A DNA stretch of 64,000 nt from Sciurus carolinensis (Eukaryota; Chordata; Mammalia; Rodentia; Sciuridae), in the NCBI RefSeq assembly GCF_902686445.1, contig NC_062214.1, forward strand, positions 91,988,738-92,052,737, in the 5' to 3' direction. The notes beneath the pieces were generated by a model. The model saw nothing but the letters and a program-made list of their open reading frames with translations. It did not search any database and was not told the origin of the DNA. The position numbers were made by a program, and so were the translations under genes. Positions 35,456 through 48,529 of the stretch are shown in pieces. How positions within the stretch are numbered: the stretch's first letter is position 1; every line of letters starts with the position of its first letter.

Positions 35456-35821
35456 TGGTTAAATGTTTGTGCTCTCTCCCAAATCACACTGAAATGTAAC
35501 CCCCAAAAGCAACAATAATAAGAGATGGGTCTTTAGGAGGTGATTAGGCCACGAAGTCAAAACCCTCACAAAAAGATTAGTGCCTTCAAGTTTGCTACCC
35601 TTCCATTCCTTCTCCCACATGAGGAGATGGTGTTTGTCCTCTCTAAAGGACGCAGCAACAAGGCACTATCTCAGAAACGAAGAGAAGCCTTCATCAAGCC
35701 CTGAACTTGCTGGTCCCTTGATCTTGGACTTCCTAGTCTAAAAAGCTGTGAGAAACAAATTTTTATTGTTTGTAAGTTTCACAGTCTTGGGTGTTTCGTA
35801 TAGCAGCACTAACAGACTAAG
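35456..35821 (+). repeat. MaLR or related LTR
   Basis: 'ttaaatgtttgtgctctctccc', 'aggaggtgattaggccacgaag', 'attagtgccttcaag', 'cttgatcttggacttcc', 'ctgtgagaaacaaatttttattg', ending 'cagcactaacagactaaga'. Clear LTR layout, exact subfamily not assigned. Confidence 0.7.
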
Positions 35822-35824
35822 ACG

Positions 35825-37470
35825 TGCCGTTAAAATTCACGTTGACATCCAATTGCTTGCTATTGAGTGCTCCTGGGGCTGCTGCTTTAATTCTGAGTTC
35901 CTCATTGGAGATAGCTATAGGGGCCCAGAAAAACACTCCTTCTCCTCCATTATTTCAGTTGATCTCAACTTTTATCATTTAAAAAAAAATTCATGGGCCT
36001 TAATGTTTCAAAAAGATTTTATTCACCCCCAAACTACACGGATTATAGTAGTCAACCTGCTATTTTCTAATCACCAAAGACCTAACCCTGATCAGCAGGC
36101 ATAACAACTACTTCTAACACCAGGCTGCTGCAATTCAATTCAAGTTAAGGACATAACTTCTCCTTAGCTTGTCTGCCTGCTGGGCTCTTAAATGTGAAAG
36201 GCAGGCTCAAGGACCTCCATACAAGGAAGTGCAGGTTTGCTTCTTCACTTCATTTCTCCAGCCCCTTTCCCTGCCTGAGAACTCTAATAGGAGCAACGCC
36301 ATATGCTCCCTCACCACAAGGGGAGGAATCCCCTACTGTGGCTGGCTTCTGAGTTATTCTCAGGGCCTCTATCCATCTAGCCATTATTGTGGCTATCAAA
36401 GCAGGAGAGAGGCTGGGCAGCAACCCCAGCAGATGAGGCTGAAGTCAGGATTGGGAGGGAGGGAACAAACGGAAAAGAGAAAAGGGGACTTGGGAAGGAT
36501 AGGAAGCTGGAGAACTCACAGGAAGCTGCTAGGCAACCAAGTTTATCTGTTTTTTGTTTTGTTTTGGGAGTGCTTCCTTACATATTCCTGTTTCCCCTGA
36601 TTGTTACTATCCTGGGTGAGAAAAGCCCCCAGGGAAAAAGAAATAATTTATCAGAATGAAAATTCCTTTCTGAGTTTTCCTCTTTTCTATTTATCTACTG
36701 AAAGACATCTAGGAAATTTACTGGAGGAAAACATCTTTCTACCCCTCCCTCATGTCCCCAACACACAACCCCTCCACAGTGATGAATCTCCTGGTGAATC
36801 AGTCTGAATGTCAAAAAGAAACAGGAATCTTCTCAGGCAACTATAAATATTTATAGACACCAATACTCCATCACCCCTGAAAGGCTAAGCAGAGCTGTTT
36901 CTCTATTCTCTTCTTTATTGATTTAGTTACGTGGTACATAATAATCAGAAAGCAGAAAGGTAACAGTGGTACTCAAGCCACCAGGTCATGCATCAAATAA
37001 ATGCAGACCAAAAATATATTCATTAGATTTCTTTGTGATATATCCCCAGAGAGCAGTAAAAGAAATAAGAAATCAATGTCAAAACAAATTCAGCCCTAGA
37101 GCAGGGAGAACTGCAGCTGAAGGGCTATCCTCTGGAACAAGGGCCTCTTGCCTGTAGAACTTCTCCTCCACTTCCAAGATGTGCAGTCTTGAGTATAAGT
37201 CCCACTGTCTCACTGGGGGACTTCTGGGAACAGGACAAATGTAGTGGAATGGACTATAAAACTAAAGTACCAGGGAGTCAAGTCCTCCTAGTGTTTGGGT
37301 GACCCTTTTTGATGTCCTCCCCTCTTTTAGACTGAATGACTTCTAAGGGGGTATCTTCAAGTTATCAGTCTAAACTCCAGTCCTGTTTTCTGGCTCTCTT
37401 TCATAGTACCGAAAGCATGGCTTTACCTACATGGTCTGTCTTCTTCCCAAGTACTTTAGCTCACGGTTTT
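35825..37470. other. Unassigned sequence
   Basis: No repeat or gene assigned. The open frame at 36169-36600 (+) has no recognisable similarity. Confidence 0.6.
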
Positions 37471-37477
37471 GGCAGTT

Positions 37478-37600
37478 TCAGTTCACAGTTGGTTGACCTG
37501 TTTCTTTTGGACCTGTGGTGAGGCAGTACATCATGGTGGGAGTATATGGCAGAGGAAGCAGTTTACTCCATGGTGGACAGGAAGCAGAGAGGGAGGGGCT
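37478..37600 (-). repeat. MaLR-type LTR fragment
   Basis: The minus strand reads 'cttcctctgccatatactcccaccatgatgtactgcctcacc', the conserved middle of MST/MLT1-like LTRs. Confidence 0.55.
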
Positions 37601-37679
37601 GGGTTACAACATCTTCAAGAGTCCCAATTATACTGTTACTTAGTCTCATTGTTTTCCCCTTGAAATAAAGTTCTTAAAC

Positions 37680-38400
37680 TTGTGTTGTCTTGTGTATATA
37701 CCTAGGAGTGGAATTGCTGACTCGTGGTAATTTTTTTTTTTTTTTTTAGATTCATGGTAATTTTGATTAATCTTTTGAGGAACTGCCAGATTGGCTTTCC
37801 AAAGCATGTATGCCATTTACATTCCCAGCAGATATGTACAAGGGTTCTAGTTTTTTCCCATTCTCCCAACATTTGTTACCTTTTAAAAAACTTTTATCCA
37901 TCTTAGGTGAAGTGATATCTCACTGCAAATCCCCAATGACCAATGATGCAAGGATCTTTTCATGTACTGATTGTCCACTTCTAAACTTTCTTTAGAGAAG
38001 TATTTATTCTAATCTTTTGCTCATTTTTGAAATTATATTATTTGCCTTTTCCCTCTTGGTTATCAGAGGTCTTTAACTATTCTGGATACTATAATCTTGT
38101 CAGATATATGATTTGCAATATTTTCTCCCACTCCGTAAGTTTTTTTTTCACTTCCTTGGTATTGTCCTTTAATGCCCAAAAGTTTAGTCTTGATGAAGTC
38201 CAATTTATTAATTTCTTTAATTGCTTGTGCTTTTGACCAATCCCTTATCCAAGATCATGATGATTTATATTCATGCTTCTAAGAGTTTTATAGTTTTATT
38301 TATCACAACATTTAGGTATGGTGTTTGATCTATTTGAGTTCATTTTCATTTATCTTATGAGGCAGGCATCCAAATTTATCTTAATCTATCATTAAAACCA
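37680..38400 (-). repeat. Old L1 fragment
   Basis: Antisense L1M landmarks in order: 'tacctaggagtggaattgctga', 'gaggaactgccagattggctttcc', 'tttgctcatttttgaaat', 'gatttgcaatattttctccca', 'tagagttttat'-type sequence near 38280. A poly(T) insertion splits it at 37731. Confidence 0.8.
37731..37750 (-). mobile_element. Tail-only poly(T) insertion with target duplication
   Basis: T17 plus AGA sits between two copies of a 13-base sequence, tcgtggtaatttt (37722-37734, overlapping the T-run) and tcatggtaatttt (37752-37764). The L1 consensus has this sequence once. Confidence 0.6.
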
Positions 38401-38554
38401 AGAAATAGCTTTCCTATGTTTTTCACCTAATGGTGGAGGTGAGGAAAGGCTAGGGAATTCCAAGACCAACATTAACTTAGGAGTGAGGAGATAACAACTG
38501 AATTTTTCCTGAAATTACCTTCAGTAAAGGTAGAAATTTAATGTTACAAGCATT

Positions 38555-38585
38555 AATTGGGATGTGGCTCAGTGAGTATAAATTT
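38555..38585 (+). repeat. Possible ID head fragment
   Basis: 'gggatgtggctcagtgagtataa' matches the first part of ID, but nothing follows. Confidence 0.4.
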
Positions 38586-39093
38586 TCAAATGAGTAGCCA
38601 AGTAAAAGGAAGACTTCATGGATTAATCAATAACATCTTCAAACCAGTAAGTTCAAGTAAAAAGCTACTGGACACTAGCAATATGCACTGTGTATGGCTA
38701 TCCCCTAAAGTATGGCTTAAATATACATAACACATAACCCCTCACGCTGAAGAGTTCCTTAACTGGTTTGGGAAATAGGCTGATTTCTAAGCAAACAGTT
38801 CCATTTCAAAGAAAGAGTAAACTATGTCTTTTTTTTAACTATGTATCTTTTTTAAAGAGTCAAATTTCTTTCAAACTGCGTATCTCACATGATGAAATCA
38901 ACAGGACTAAGCAATATCCAAAAAGGAACATGAGCTGTATCTGACTGCAGATGTGATAATACAGTGTTTCATGGATCATTCTGGAAATTCTTCTTAGGTA
39001 TTATAAAACAGGAAATCCTCTCTCCACATAAAAAGAAAAAAAGAACATTTACAAACACCAAAGACACAGAAGAGTCTCTAAATTAAGAATGAT

Positions 39094-39302
39094 TGACAGG
39101 GTGCGGTGGCACACACCTGTAATCCCAGTGGCTCAGGAGACAGAGGCAGGAGGATTGGGAATTCAAAGCCAGATTCAGCAAAAGCAATGCACTAAGCAAT
39201 TCACTGAGACCCTGTCTCTAAATAAAACACAAAATAGGACTGGAGATGTGGCTCTGTGGTGGAGTACCCCTGAGTTCAATCCCCAGTACCCAACCACCAA
39301 AA
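39094..39302 (+). mobile_element. B1-dID dimeric SINE
   Basis: Nearly full dimer: 'gggtgcggtggcacacacctgtaatcccagtgg', 'gagaccctgtctctaaataaaacac', then ID 'ggagatgtggctctgtggtggagt', 'gagttcaatccccagtacc'. The 9-bp repeat aagaatgat lies at 39085-39093 and 39303-39311. Confidence 0.93.
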
Positions 39303-39319
39303 AAGAATGATGGGAAGAG

Positions 39320-42300
39320 GGTGTTGAAATAGTCTATTGCCTTTAGAATATTCATGGATTTTCTAAGGGGTTTTTCCTAAGGCTTAAACAGATTAGAACT
39401 CCATCTTAATTGTTGCCTGGGGCTTTCTCCTATTTTTAAATAATTTAATATTGCTTCATATTAGGTCCTCAAAACACTGCAAAAATGGAGAAAATCAGGC
39501 AGGACTAAAAAGACACACATTTAGGAAGATGAATAGAAAATATGCAAATATCAGTATATCAGTTATTCTCAAGGGAACAAGTATTTCAATAAGACCTGCT
39601 CTAAGCTAGGCTCTTATAATCAAAATAAAATTACTACCTGCAGAGTTCCCAGTTCAGCTCCACACAGGCCCACTTCAGAATGTCAGGACAAGTTTGGAAA
39701 TGTCTCATTTGGAAGAAAAATAAACAAACTAAGAGCCATCAACATAAAAAAGATGAAGCTTAAAAAAAATACAGTTGGTGACATTAAGATATCTCCCTGA
39801 AGTTCAGCTCAGAGTTCTTCTCTTAGGATAACAAAGATCCTGGAATCAGTATTATCTGGGAAAATGTCATAGGTAACTAATGTGGAGGAACCATCATGGA
39901 AAGTCATGGAAATGCCATTTATTGATCATCCATTATGTATCAGTTATATGCTCCTCCCATGTGTGCCAATTAAGGACCATGCGAATTTGGTGACACTAGG
40001 AGGTGGCAGAACTTAGATGAAGTCCACCACCAAAATTTCTGATATGAAAAATGGAGAGTTAAACTACTGAGCAGGTCCCTCTCCAGAAATGTCTGGGGAA
40101 TCTCTGCAGGCTATCAGGGCAGGGAACTCCTAAAGGGAGAGAAATTGCAGTAGGATGTCCTTACTTTCTGATGGAATCCCATTAGATCATCCAGGGCTCT
40201 CTGTTCTGTTTCTATCAACAATAAGCAACCTCTGGTTTTGGTATTTGTTCTTATAATAGGCTGCCTCTCCAAGGGGCTTCCAAATAAAAACTCCTTTCAA
40301 GATCTCTCCCTGCAATGGCACTTCCCTCTTCTTAACCACAACAAATACGGGTTTATGGAAGGGCATGCAATATCCCATTAACCTTGGCTGTCATACTTTC
40401 CTTTCTCGTGATTAGTACACAGGCAAGTTCAACCCTTCTCCAATCCCAGATCTTAATCAGGAGTGCCAATTACGAAGACTTTACTTAACATTCAGATTCT
40501 CCTTTTAAAAATGCCTCTATATTAAGCACAGAGGAAGAAAAAGCATATGGTCTTTGCTACAATTCATACATGCTTATGTGAACTCCATTTAATTCAAACA
40601 ACATTTTATTAAAGTTCTACTGAGTACAGTCTTCTAAATATTAATATTATTTCAACTTTTGCTCCTGTTTCAACAGAATTATCTAACTGGGATTTTGCCT
40701 GTACAAGTTACCCCATGATGACTACACAGTGAAACCTGGATCTGTTGCTTTACAAATGCAGGAAAGCCCCAGTGGTACAAGAATGGTTTCAAAACTACAG
40801 TCATTTCAGTTTTACCTGAGGATTATACATTGAGTTACTATTAAAAGAAAAAGAAAATTATAGTCCTCACCTTGCTACTCAGACTACATAACTGCAACAT
40901 GAGATTTAAATAAAGCAATAACTAACAATTAGTATCAGTATTAATCTAAACTTTCTTGTAAAGAATCTAATGTATGCTAATGCAATTATGAAATTCTAAT
41001 TTCTAGATCAGGGTTGTCTCAAAGGAGAATGTTCTCTTTCTGTGTTGATAGTCCATGTGATTTTTCACCTTTTCTGCAATTTTCTCTATTGAAAACTTAA
41101 GTCATAACATGATTCAAATCCTAATGGATTAAATTCCAATGCTAAACACTTCAAAACTCCACATGACACCAGGCACAGGAAACACAATACAATCCCTACC
41201 TGGAAAGAATTAAGAGAGGGGAAACAAGCATGCTGGAAATTGCCTAATAAAAAACTGCTCATTCTGGAAGCCTTAAGATGTTTTCTTAAAGAAAAAAACG
41301 AACTTGGGGAAATTAGAAAAGGCAAAGGAAATTAATAAACTTGACACTAATAATGTAACTGCACAATTACCAATTTTTAAAACTCAAATAGAGGGAAATC
41401 TGGTAATGTTAAGAGACAAAGCCTTTAATGTGCATGTGGTGTGGCTCTTTTTTAAAACAATGTATCTCATACACAGAAGTTCAATTTCTACACTGCCCCT
41501 AAAAAGCACAAATCAACATTTTCCAACATGATTCTGTATCCCTACTTATCTTAAAGATAATTGCAAATATTATTATTAATATTGCTGAATATAAAGTAAA
41601 AGCAAGAATAAAGACTTTGCTTACCTAATTCCCTTTTTGGCTGGCTCCCAAAATTCACCAACTCCATCCATCAGGAGGGACAAAGAGACAGCAAGACAGA
41701 AATGGAATACCTATAAATTCCCCTCATGATGAAAGCAAATGAGGTATTTGGGACAAGCCTCCTCCCTAACAAAAGGCAGAAGGATACAGAAAATTTAATA
41801 TCTAACTTTCCTTCTTGCACATTCAAAAGGGTGGATCATCCCCTTAAGAATTCTCTTTTGCCAAGAAACAAAATGGTCTACTAGAACTGCATTAGCCTTC
41901 AGTGATAATGAAATTTTAAAAGGCCTGTGCAATAAAGGCGTGGCTAGCATCAGCAAGCAAAAAGCAAAATTTTCCTTGAGTTCTGGCTCCCAGCACTTAC
42001 CTGAGACCTTCCATTCAACTTCCAAATATGTCCAGGATCCTACTGTGGCAGGGCAGAGGGTAAATACCTGTTAATGTAACTGAACACCTGCCAAGAGACC
42101 ACACATGGGGCTTCCTCTTTATCCTGCAACTAACCCTGCACTTCCCAAGTACCTCCCCCTCCCCCATGTCCACCATCCAGCATCAAACACAATTCATGCC
42201 ATTCCTACTTCTTCTGTATGTCAGTTTCACAGGAATGGCCACAGACAGCCGATCTAGCTAAAAACTCTGTTTTGTAGCTTCCTCTGGTAGCCATACTCTA

Positions 42301-43003
42301 GCCTCTAAGAGCTGTGTGTCCTTGGAATAGGCATTTATCATTTCTGAATCTCACTTTCCTCCTCTATAACCTAAGTGGTGAGGACCAGGTGATCTCAGAG
42401 TGGCCTCCTAGCATCCAGTGCCATTATGTCTGGGTGTACAACCTTGCTGACAGATTGCCACAGCAGGGAGATGGCTAAATGCAGTCTCAGGTTCTTGTGT
42501 TCAGTTGTATTGAGGTGTTTAGGACTTTACAAGTAGGAAAGAAAATAACAAAGGCCAGTTGTGAGTGTTATTTATTTGCCAAACAAAAGTAAAAAATGCT
42601 CTGGCCTGCCTGAATCTTTGACTGCAATCTTTCAGGAGACAACAAACAATATCTTGGCAGATGTCAGCAAATTAATTATGTTATGATTCCAGGCAAAGTG
42701 TACCTTAAACAATTCTTTTTGTTTTATTCTGCTTGTTCAAACAGAAGAATAGCAACAAAAATAATTATATTTTCCTAAGCCATAGAGAACAATTCTGGCA
42801 AATACAAGACAGAACTGTTGAGCTGTATTTGAGTTTCATAACTTTTAAAATCCTTAAATGCATAACTACCTCCTATTATAATGCTTTATATGTGTTAATG
42901 TCTCATGTGTACTCTTATAGGGGCTATTATCCCAAATATTTGAAATTCATTAAGATGAAAGACTGAAATCAAGAGTATAGAGAGGCACTGCCCCCTCCCC
43001 GCC
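39320..43003. other. Mostly unassigned sequence
   Basis: Contains MIR-like relics near 39910-40020 and 42300-42400 (the latter with 'ctgtgtgtccttggaataggc' and 'ctcactttcctcctctataa'). I recognise no gene or other repeat. Confidence 0.55.
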
Positions 43004-43121
43004 TTTTTTGAGACAGGTTTTCACTATGTTGCCCAGACTGGTCCTAAACTTCTGAGTTCAAGTGATCTTCCTCAACCTCCCAATTAGCTGGGATTCCAGG
43101 CATGAGTCACCACTCTCGCTT
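43004..43121 (-). repeat. Old 7SL-derived monomer (B1/FLAM-like) without ID unit
   Basis: 'ttttttgagacaggttttcactatgttgcccagactgg', 'agttcaagtgatcttcctcaacctccc', 'agctgggattccaggcatgagtcacc'. It is closer to the ancestral 7SL monomer than to the B1 half of the dimers here, with no attached ID. Confidence 0.8.
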
Positions 43122-44390
43122 AATGCATATTCTTGAACTTGTTCTCTGGCCTGTGGGAGAATGTACTATCTGCCTTTGGGGCAGAATGCCAACTGATTTC
43201 ATAGGGAACTCAAATGCTATCCACCTACAGCCTTGATGTCCACTTCCCCTCTCTACCTCATATTCACCTGTGAGCAGGCCTTCAGTCCTTCCTCAGCATT
43301 CATTCCAATCTGTCACTCATATCTCTGCAGCCTACAGCAAAATGACATCACCAGAGCACAGTCTGAAAGCCAGGCAACACAGAAGCTCAGAACCGGCTGG
43401 TTTTAGAAGAGCCTTGTTCTCTAAAAAGACAGGTGGCTCCATTTAAAATTTCTCTCCGCCCATCAGCCTTAGCTCCTGCTCCCCCAGCAACCCCCAAAAC
43501 ATATGCTGTGGGAGTCCCTGCCCTCTCTCTGCCCTTGCCAGGGCCTGGAAGCCTCACTGTTCAGCAGCTGTGGCTTCTTTCTCTCCAGCAATGCTGCTTT
43601 CCAACAGGATGGAGCTGGAACCGCTGAGACAATCTCATGGTAGAAGGCATTTCCTCATATTTCTTGCTCTAACCACAGCCTATGCCTCTTACCTTTAATT
43701 CAATTATAAGGATGACTTAATTAGGTCTCTGGTACTGAAAAATCCTCAGCTTACACTGCAGCCACCCAAGTCTGACCACAGTCCAGTGGAGGGGGCTCTG
43801 CTACAGGCCAGGACTTTGCTAGGTTCCAAGTGTGATCGGGATGACTCCAACTTAAAAGAGCTCTCCTAACAAGTTCATTTAAGCTTTGGTAACCAGAAAA
43901 GTAGGTCAGGGGCCTGAGTCATAGTCTAAAGGCTGATGTGCACACTGGCTAGTAAAGAGCTAAGTCTCACAGTTTTGTGTGGTTTGCAAGAAGCAGGCAA
44001 TGAAATTTGCAGATGGTCCTCCTACTATGGCCTCCACTGATAGCCTCACATCAGTCTTGATTCCCAGCCCAGTGACAATACACACCCCTGCATTTTACAT
44101 TCAACCTCAAATTCCAATAGAACTCCCCTCAGGCAGGGGGAAAAAAAAAAAAAAAAAGCAATCTAGGATGTTATTGGTAAAAGCGGCTTTCGGGTCACCA
44201 TGCTCTAGTGGACCAAGGCAAAACCCTCTGATTAAGATGGGTTTGATCTTTCTTAGATGTATTGTTTTTTTCTTATTTGGGTCAGTATATGTCACGTTAA
44301 TGTGGCATTGCTAGTCTTTAAACCTGCTTTAAGAAAAAAATTCTCTCTTTGCCTTCACTCCCGACAAGTGCTTATGTGTGTAACTGTACA

Positions 44391-44392
<2 letters not shown>

Positions 44393-44432
<40 letters not shown>
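44393..44432. repeat. (CA)20 microsatellite
   Basis: Twenty uninterrupted CA units. Translated, it gives only Thr-His runs. Confidence 0.97.
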
Positions 44433-44435
<3 letters not shown>

Positions 44436-46997
44436 TTTGACATTATACACAGAACTGCTGAGGTATTAAGTCAGCACTCCAGTGCTTTGAGAAAACTGTG
44501 TGAAGACAACCTGACAAAGAAGCAGAGAAAAACTGTCAAAGCTTATCCAGTTCTCTGTTTACTTTTCTTTCCTCTTAACTATATTTTTTTTTCCTCACTG
44601 CCCCCCAAAGAGACAATCTTAAACCTTTCAACATCAGTGATGAATGATGGAGCTTCTGTGACAAAGCTACAAAACAACACACTCACTGGTCCTATCACAA
44701 GTGTGATTCAAGGTCACTTCAAGGTCTTCCTGGGCCAGAACACTCAACCCTACCCAGAAGGAAGGAAAACTTGCTTGGAAGGATGGAGGTGGCTACTCTG
44801 TCAGATGAGAAGCAAGAGACTTTTGCAATACTACTGTGACTTCTAAACTCATCAGAAAAGTAAAATTCCCAGTCAGCTAAGACTGATTTTCTACAACCTA
44901 GAACAAATATGCAAAGAGCATCCAAAGTTGTAAGTTAAACAGTGTGGCGCTTTTTGGATCTAATGAAAGTTAGAGTTAAATTGGATGTTTGAAACCAACA
45001 CCAATATTACTCTGATTGGAACATGAAATTTATATGCAGCTCTATTGTGAAATCAGTTGGAGCAGGGCCCTTGGGCACAATCCCCAGGTCCCTGTGAAGT
45101 GCCAGATCCCTCATTCTCCTTTGTAGTTAGTGATACAACGAAAATCCTGGATCCTAGCCATCATACTGACAACAAAGGAAAAATTACAATATTCTATGTA
45201 AAGAACCAACTAAGAGCACATCTGATATTAGTGAATTTCATGGCTTGCTCTTCAATGAAATGATAAATCAACTAATTCCAAAACCAAGAGTCCATATGCC
45301 CTTCTCTCATATTTTACTATCTTATCAGACTTACTCTCATCCCAAATGAAGTTCACAAACCTAAAAGAAATTGTAAACCCAAAGGGAAATAAGTTCTGCA
45401 TCAAATGGAAAACTGCATGATTAATACTCAATTTGCTATAATCGTCAATGAAAGAAAAAAAGAACCAGAAGGTAAAGTTACAACCATTATCTCAGCAATG
45501 TAGCAGAAGTGTACTTACAAATATATACCTAGTTTTGGTAAATGGAAGCACACCAGGTGAGCTATGTAAGAGATGCTACCTTTCCCCCTGATTGAAATGT
45601 TATGGCATTTTCAATGGAAATGGGACAACTGACTTCTCACGAGTTCCAATCAATAGTTCCCTTCAAGTTTTAGACATGGAAAAATCACCTGGAAGATAAT
45701 TCTACAGTAGTCTATGATTTATGTACACTAACCTGGTTTGGAATACCCTATCCCCAAGAGCTCCCAACCCCTCCCCATCATATGCCTTATCTACAGAGCT
45801 TTTGTTTTTATGGATATAATGTTCTATTCTTTTCCACTCCAGCACAGGTTAATCAGCAGAGGGCTGAGTTAAAATCTCCACTGCCCAGTTACTCCATATG
45901 GATATTAAGTAAAGTAAATCCACTTAGCAAGCGAGCCATGAGGAGTGGAGGCCATATTGATCATCCTGATTAGCCCTGTCAGCTGGAGTAAGAAAGACTG
46001 GCTGGCGCTCAGGGCCAGCTGTGCAGGGTCCACAGATGGAGACAATGGGCAACATCGACGGCCTCCAAGCAATTGGCCTGGGCAGTGATGGATGTTCTGT
46101 GGACAGCTTATAGCGTTATTAAGGATATAGAACTGCCCAAGAGAAACCCAAACTCCATCTTCTTTTATTAAGATAAAGGTGGACTGTCCATAATACAGTG
46201 CAGGACTAAGGAAGCTTCTATGTCTTTTATCACTGACACAGGAAAAAACACAAAACAAAAATTCAATTTATATGTATTAAGAAAAAGACAACTTGAATAA
46301 GCAAATGTATAACATATGGAGATTATAAATTACCATTTGTCTGAATTTTAGATTAAGGAAAGGACATACAAAATACTAAGAACAAATAAAAATTATTTAA
46401 TTTTATGTCACTTAGTCCATGTTTTTCATGACATTATTTAATGGCATAAAGGGGAGCCATAGCTGCCTCTGTATCTCTCTGTACACAGTGAAGGCAACTG
46501 CTTAACAGGTAATGGAACTGCCTTACAGGCTAGACTGAATGTATACTGGATGCAGGATCATAAGGAGTCTCTCTCAGTTAGTCATTAAATCGTTAAAATC
46601 AGAAATCATCAGAAAAAGAAATTCCCCGACACAGAGATATGCGCATGCACCCATTTCCTCATACCCTTCCCCATTTCTTTCCTTCTTTACCCTCCCCCTC
46701 AAGCTCCCTACTAATTACTTCCTTGTGAGACCAGCAGTGAGTCATTTTAATTTCCTGATCCTCAGTTTCCAAATTAAGACTAATAAGAATTTCCACATTA
46801 ATAAATCCGAGGCCTACAAAGCATTAGGATTACCCTGAAGAGTCTATTAAATTGAGTAAATAGTGCCTGGTAGAGTTCACATTCAAAAAAATCCTATTGC
46901 CTTTCCCTTTGCTCCCCCAATACCCCTGTGTTTGGTCTCTTAGACCAAGAAAGGTCTGGCTCATGCATGGCACCTCCTGAGAAGGAGGGTAGAACAA

Positions 46998-47025
46998 GTT
47001 TTTTTGTTTTTGTTTTTGTTTTTTC
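46998..47025. repeat. (TTTTTG)n simple repeat
   Basis: ttttttgtttttgtttttgtttttt tract. Confidence 0.85.
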
Positions 47026-48135
47026 TTACTGGATACCAGCAACATTTTCTTTAATGTGCTCAAATAACATCTAAAACTAGCTGAGTGAATCTCTATTCCA
47101 ACTTGGTTTTATTTCCTGAGCCCATCCGTGTTGGTAGCTCCCATTGGTAGAATTAGCTAAGAATTCTGTGTAGAGAAATTGCCTGGATTTTGCCATTCCT
47201 TTTTAGCACCTGCTAATACCAGTGCTGCCAATAAGCTGTTTTGGAGACAGCAGGTTCCATTTAGATTGGGTCAGTTTCTTCATGGTCACTGCAAATGAGA
47301 GGGCCTTCATTCCAAGAAATGTAGCCGAATAACATCGTGGTAAAGCGCAAGACTGCAGGAGTTCATAACATTTTTGAACCATGTAAGTGCCCCCACCAAC
47401 ACTTCATGTGACCACATTGCTGCTGCATAATTGAATGTCACAGCATTAGCACTGGACAGCATTAGTATCTGGACTTCAGTTTCTAGTACACATTTAAGAA
47501 TATGGGTTGGGGACACACAGCGGGGTGGGGATCAATGCCACCAAGAGTCTGTATATTTATCTCTATTGACCTAGAGAGTCATTTCCCCTTTTAAAGATAC
47601 TTTTTCTTGCTTTCAGTAACTACATATCTGCTTCCCTTCTCATCCTAATAGTGTGGGCCAGCATACTGTACCCCAAGTGCCCTGTTTCCCACAGAACTTC
47701 TAAAAGGATATGGCTTGGTTTTGTCTTGTATCCTTCACAGGGTTTTCAACTTGATGCTCTAGCCTAAATCCTGATAACTGTGCAGAAATAAATACTTCAG
47801 AGACACAATCAATCCCTTAAGACTCAGAATTTGAAAAATCACTTTGATGGAACAACAAAGGCAACATCTATTCTGCACACTATTCACAAAGGTTAAGATC
47901 AAAAAGACCAGGGAAACCTCTTCCAGTAGTATAGGATTCTGGTGAATGTGCCCTGACAATATACTGACCAAATTATAGTGGAAGGTATACCAGACACAGG
48001 AACACCTTGAACATAGAAAATTTTACTGCACTGATTATGAATAGGACAATTTAAGACCTAGCTTAACTTGGCATGCTCAAAGTTGAAGGTCCACAGAGAT
48101 TGACCTTCAATCTCTGCCTCTTGGAGTTGGTTGTG

Positions 48136-48526
48136 GCACTAGTTCCCTAGAGCTGCCGTATAAAAAATCACCACAAACTTGGCATCTTAAAACAGCAGGG
48201 ATTTATTCTTTAATAGATTCAGAAGCCAGAAATCTGAAATGCAGCAGGAAATGGGTTCACACTCCTTTCCAAGCCTCTTGGGAAGACTACTTTCTTCTTC
48301 CAGCTTTCTGGTGGTTTCATCTGCACATGGCATTCTTTTGTGTCTCTCTGTGTCCTCTCTTCTTATGTAGACACCAGTTACAGGTTTAGGGCCTGCCCTA
48401 ATCGGGTATGATGTCCTCTCCATCCTTCGCTAGTTATATTTGTGAAGACTATATTTTCAAATAAGTTCACACTCTGAGGTTTTGGGTAGATGTGAATTTG
48501 AGGGGAACATCATCCAACTCACTATA
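48136..48526 (-). repeat. MLT1-type solo LTR
   Basis: On the minus strand: 'cctcaaattcacatctaccc', 'gagtgtgaacttatttgaaaa', 'gtgtctacataagaagagagg', 'aatgccatgtgcagatg', 'atttctggcttctgaa', ending 'ggcagctctagggaactagtg'. A complete MLT1 layout. Confidence 0.8.
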
Positions 48527-48529
48527 GCT

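Larger units (their letters stand above)
43130..48130. other. Mostly unassigned sequence
   Basis: No gene or transposon assigned. It contains A17 near 44143-44157, (CA)20 at 44393-44432 and a T5G-type repeat at about 46998-47025. Confidence 0.55.

Noticed and set aside
36169..36600. 143-codon open frame on the plus strand
   Set aside because: Overlaps another frame in a different phase and has no similarity to a known protein. Treated as chance.
44349..44846. 165-codon open frame on the plus strand
   Set aside because: Opens through the (CA)20 microsatellite, giving a Thr-His run, and shows no similarity afterwards.
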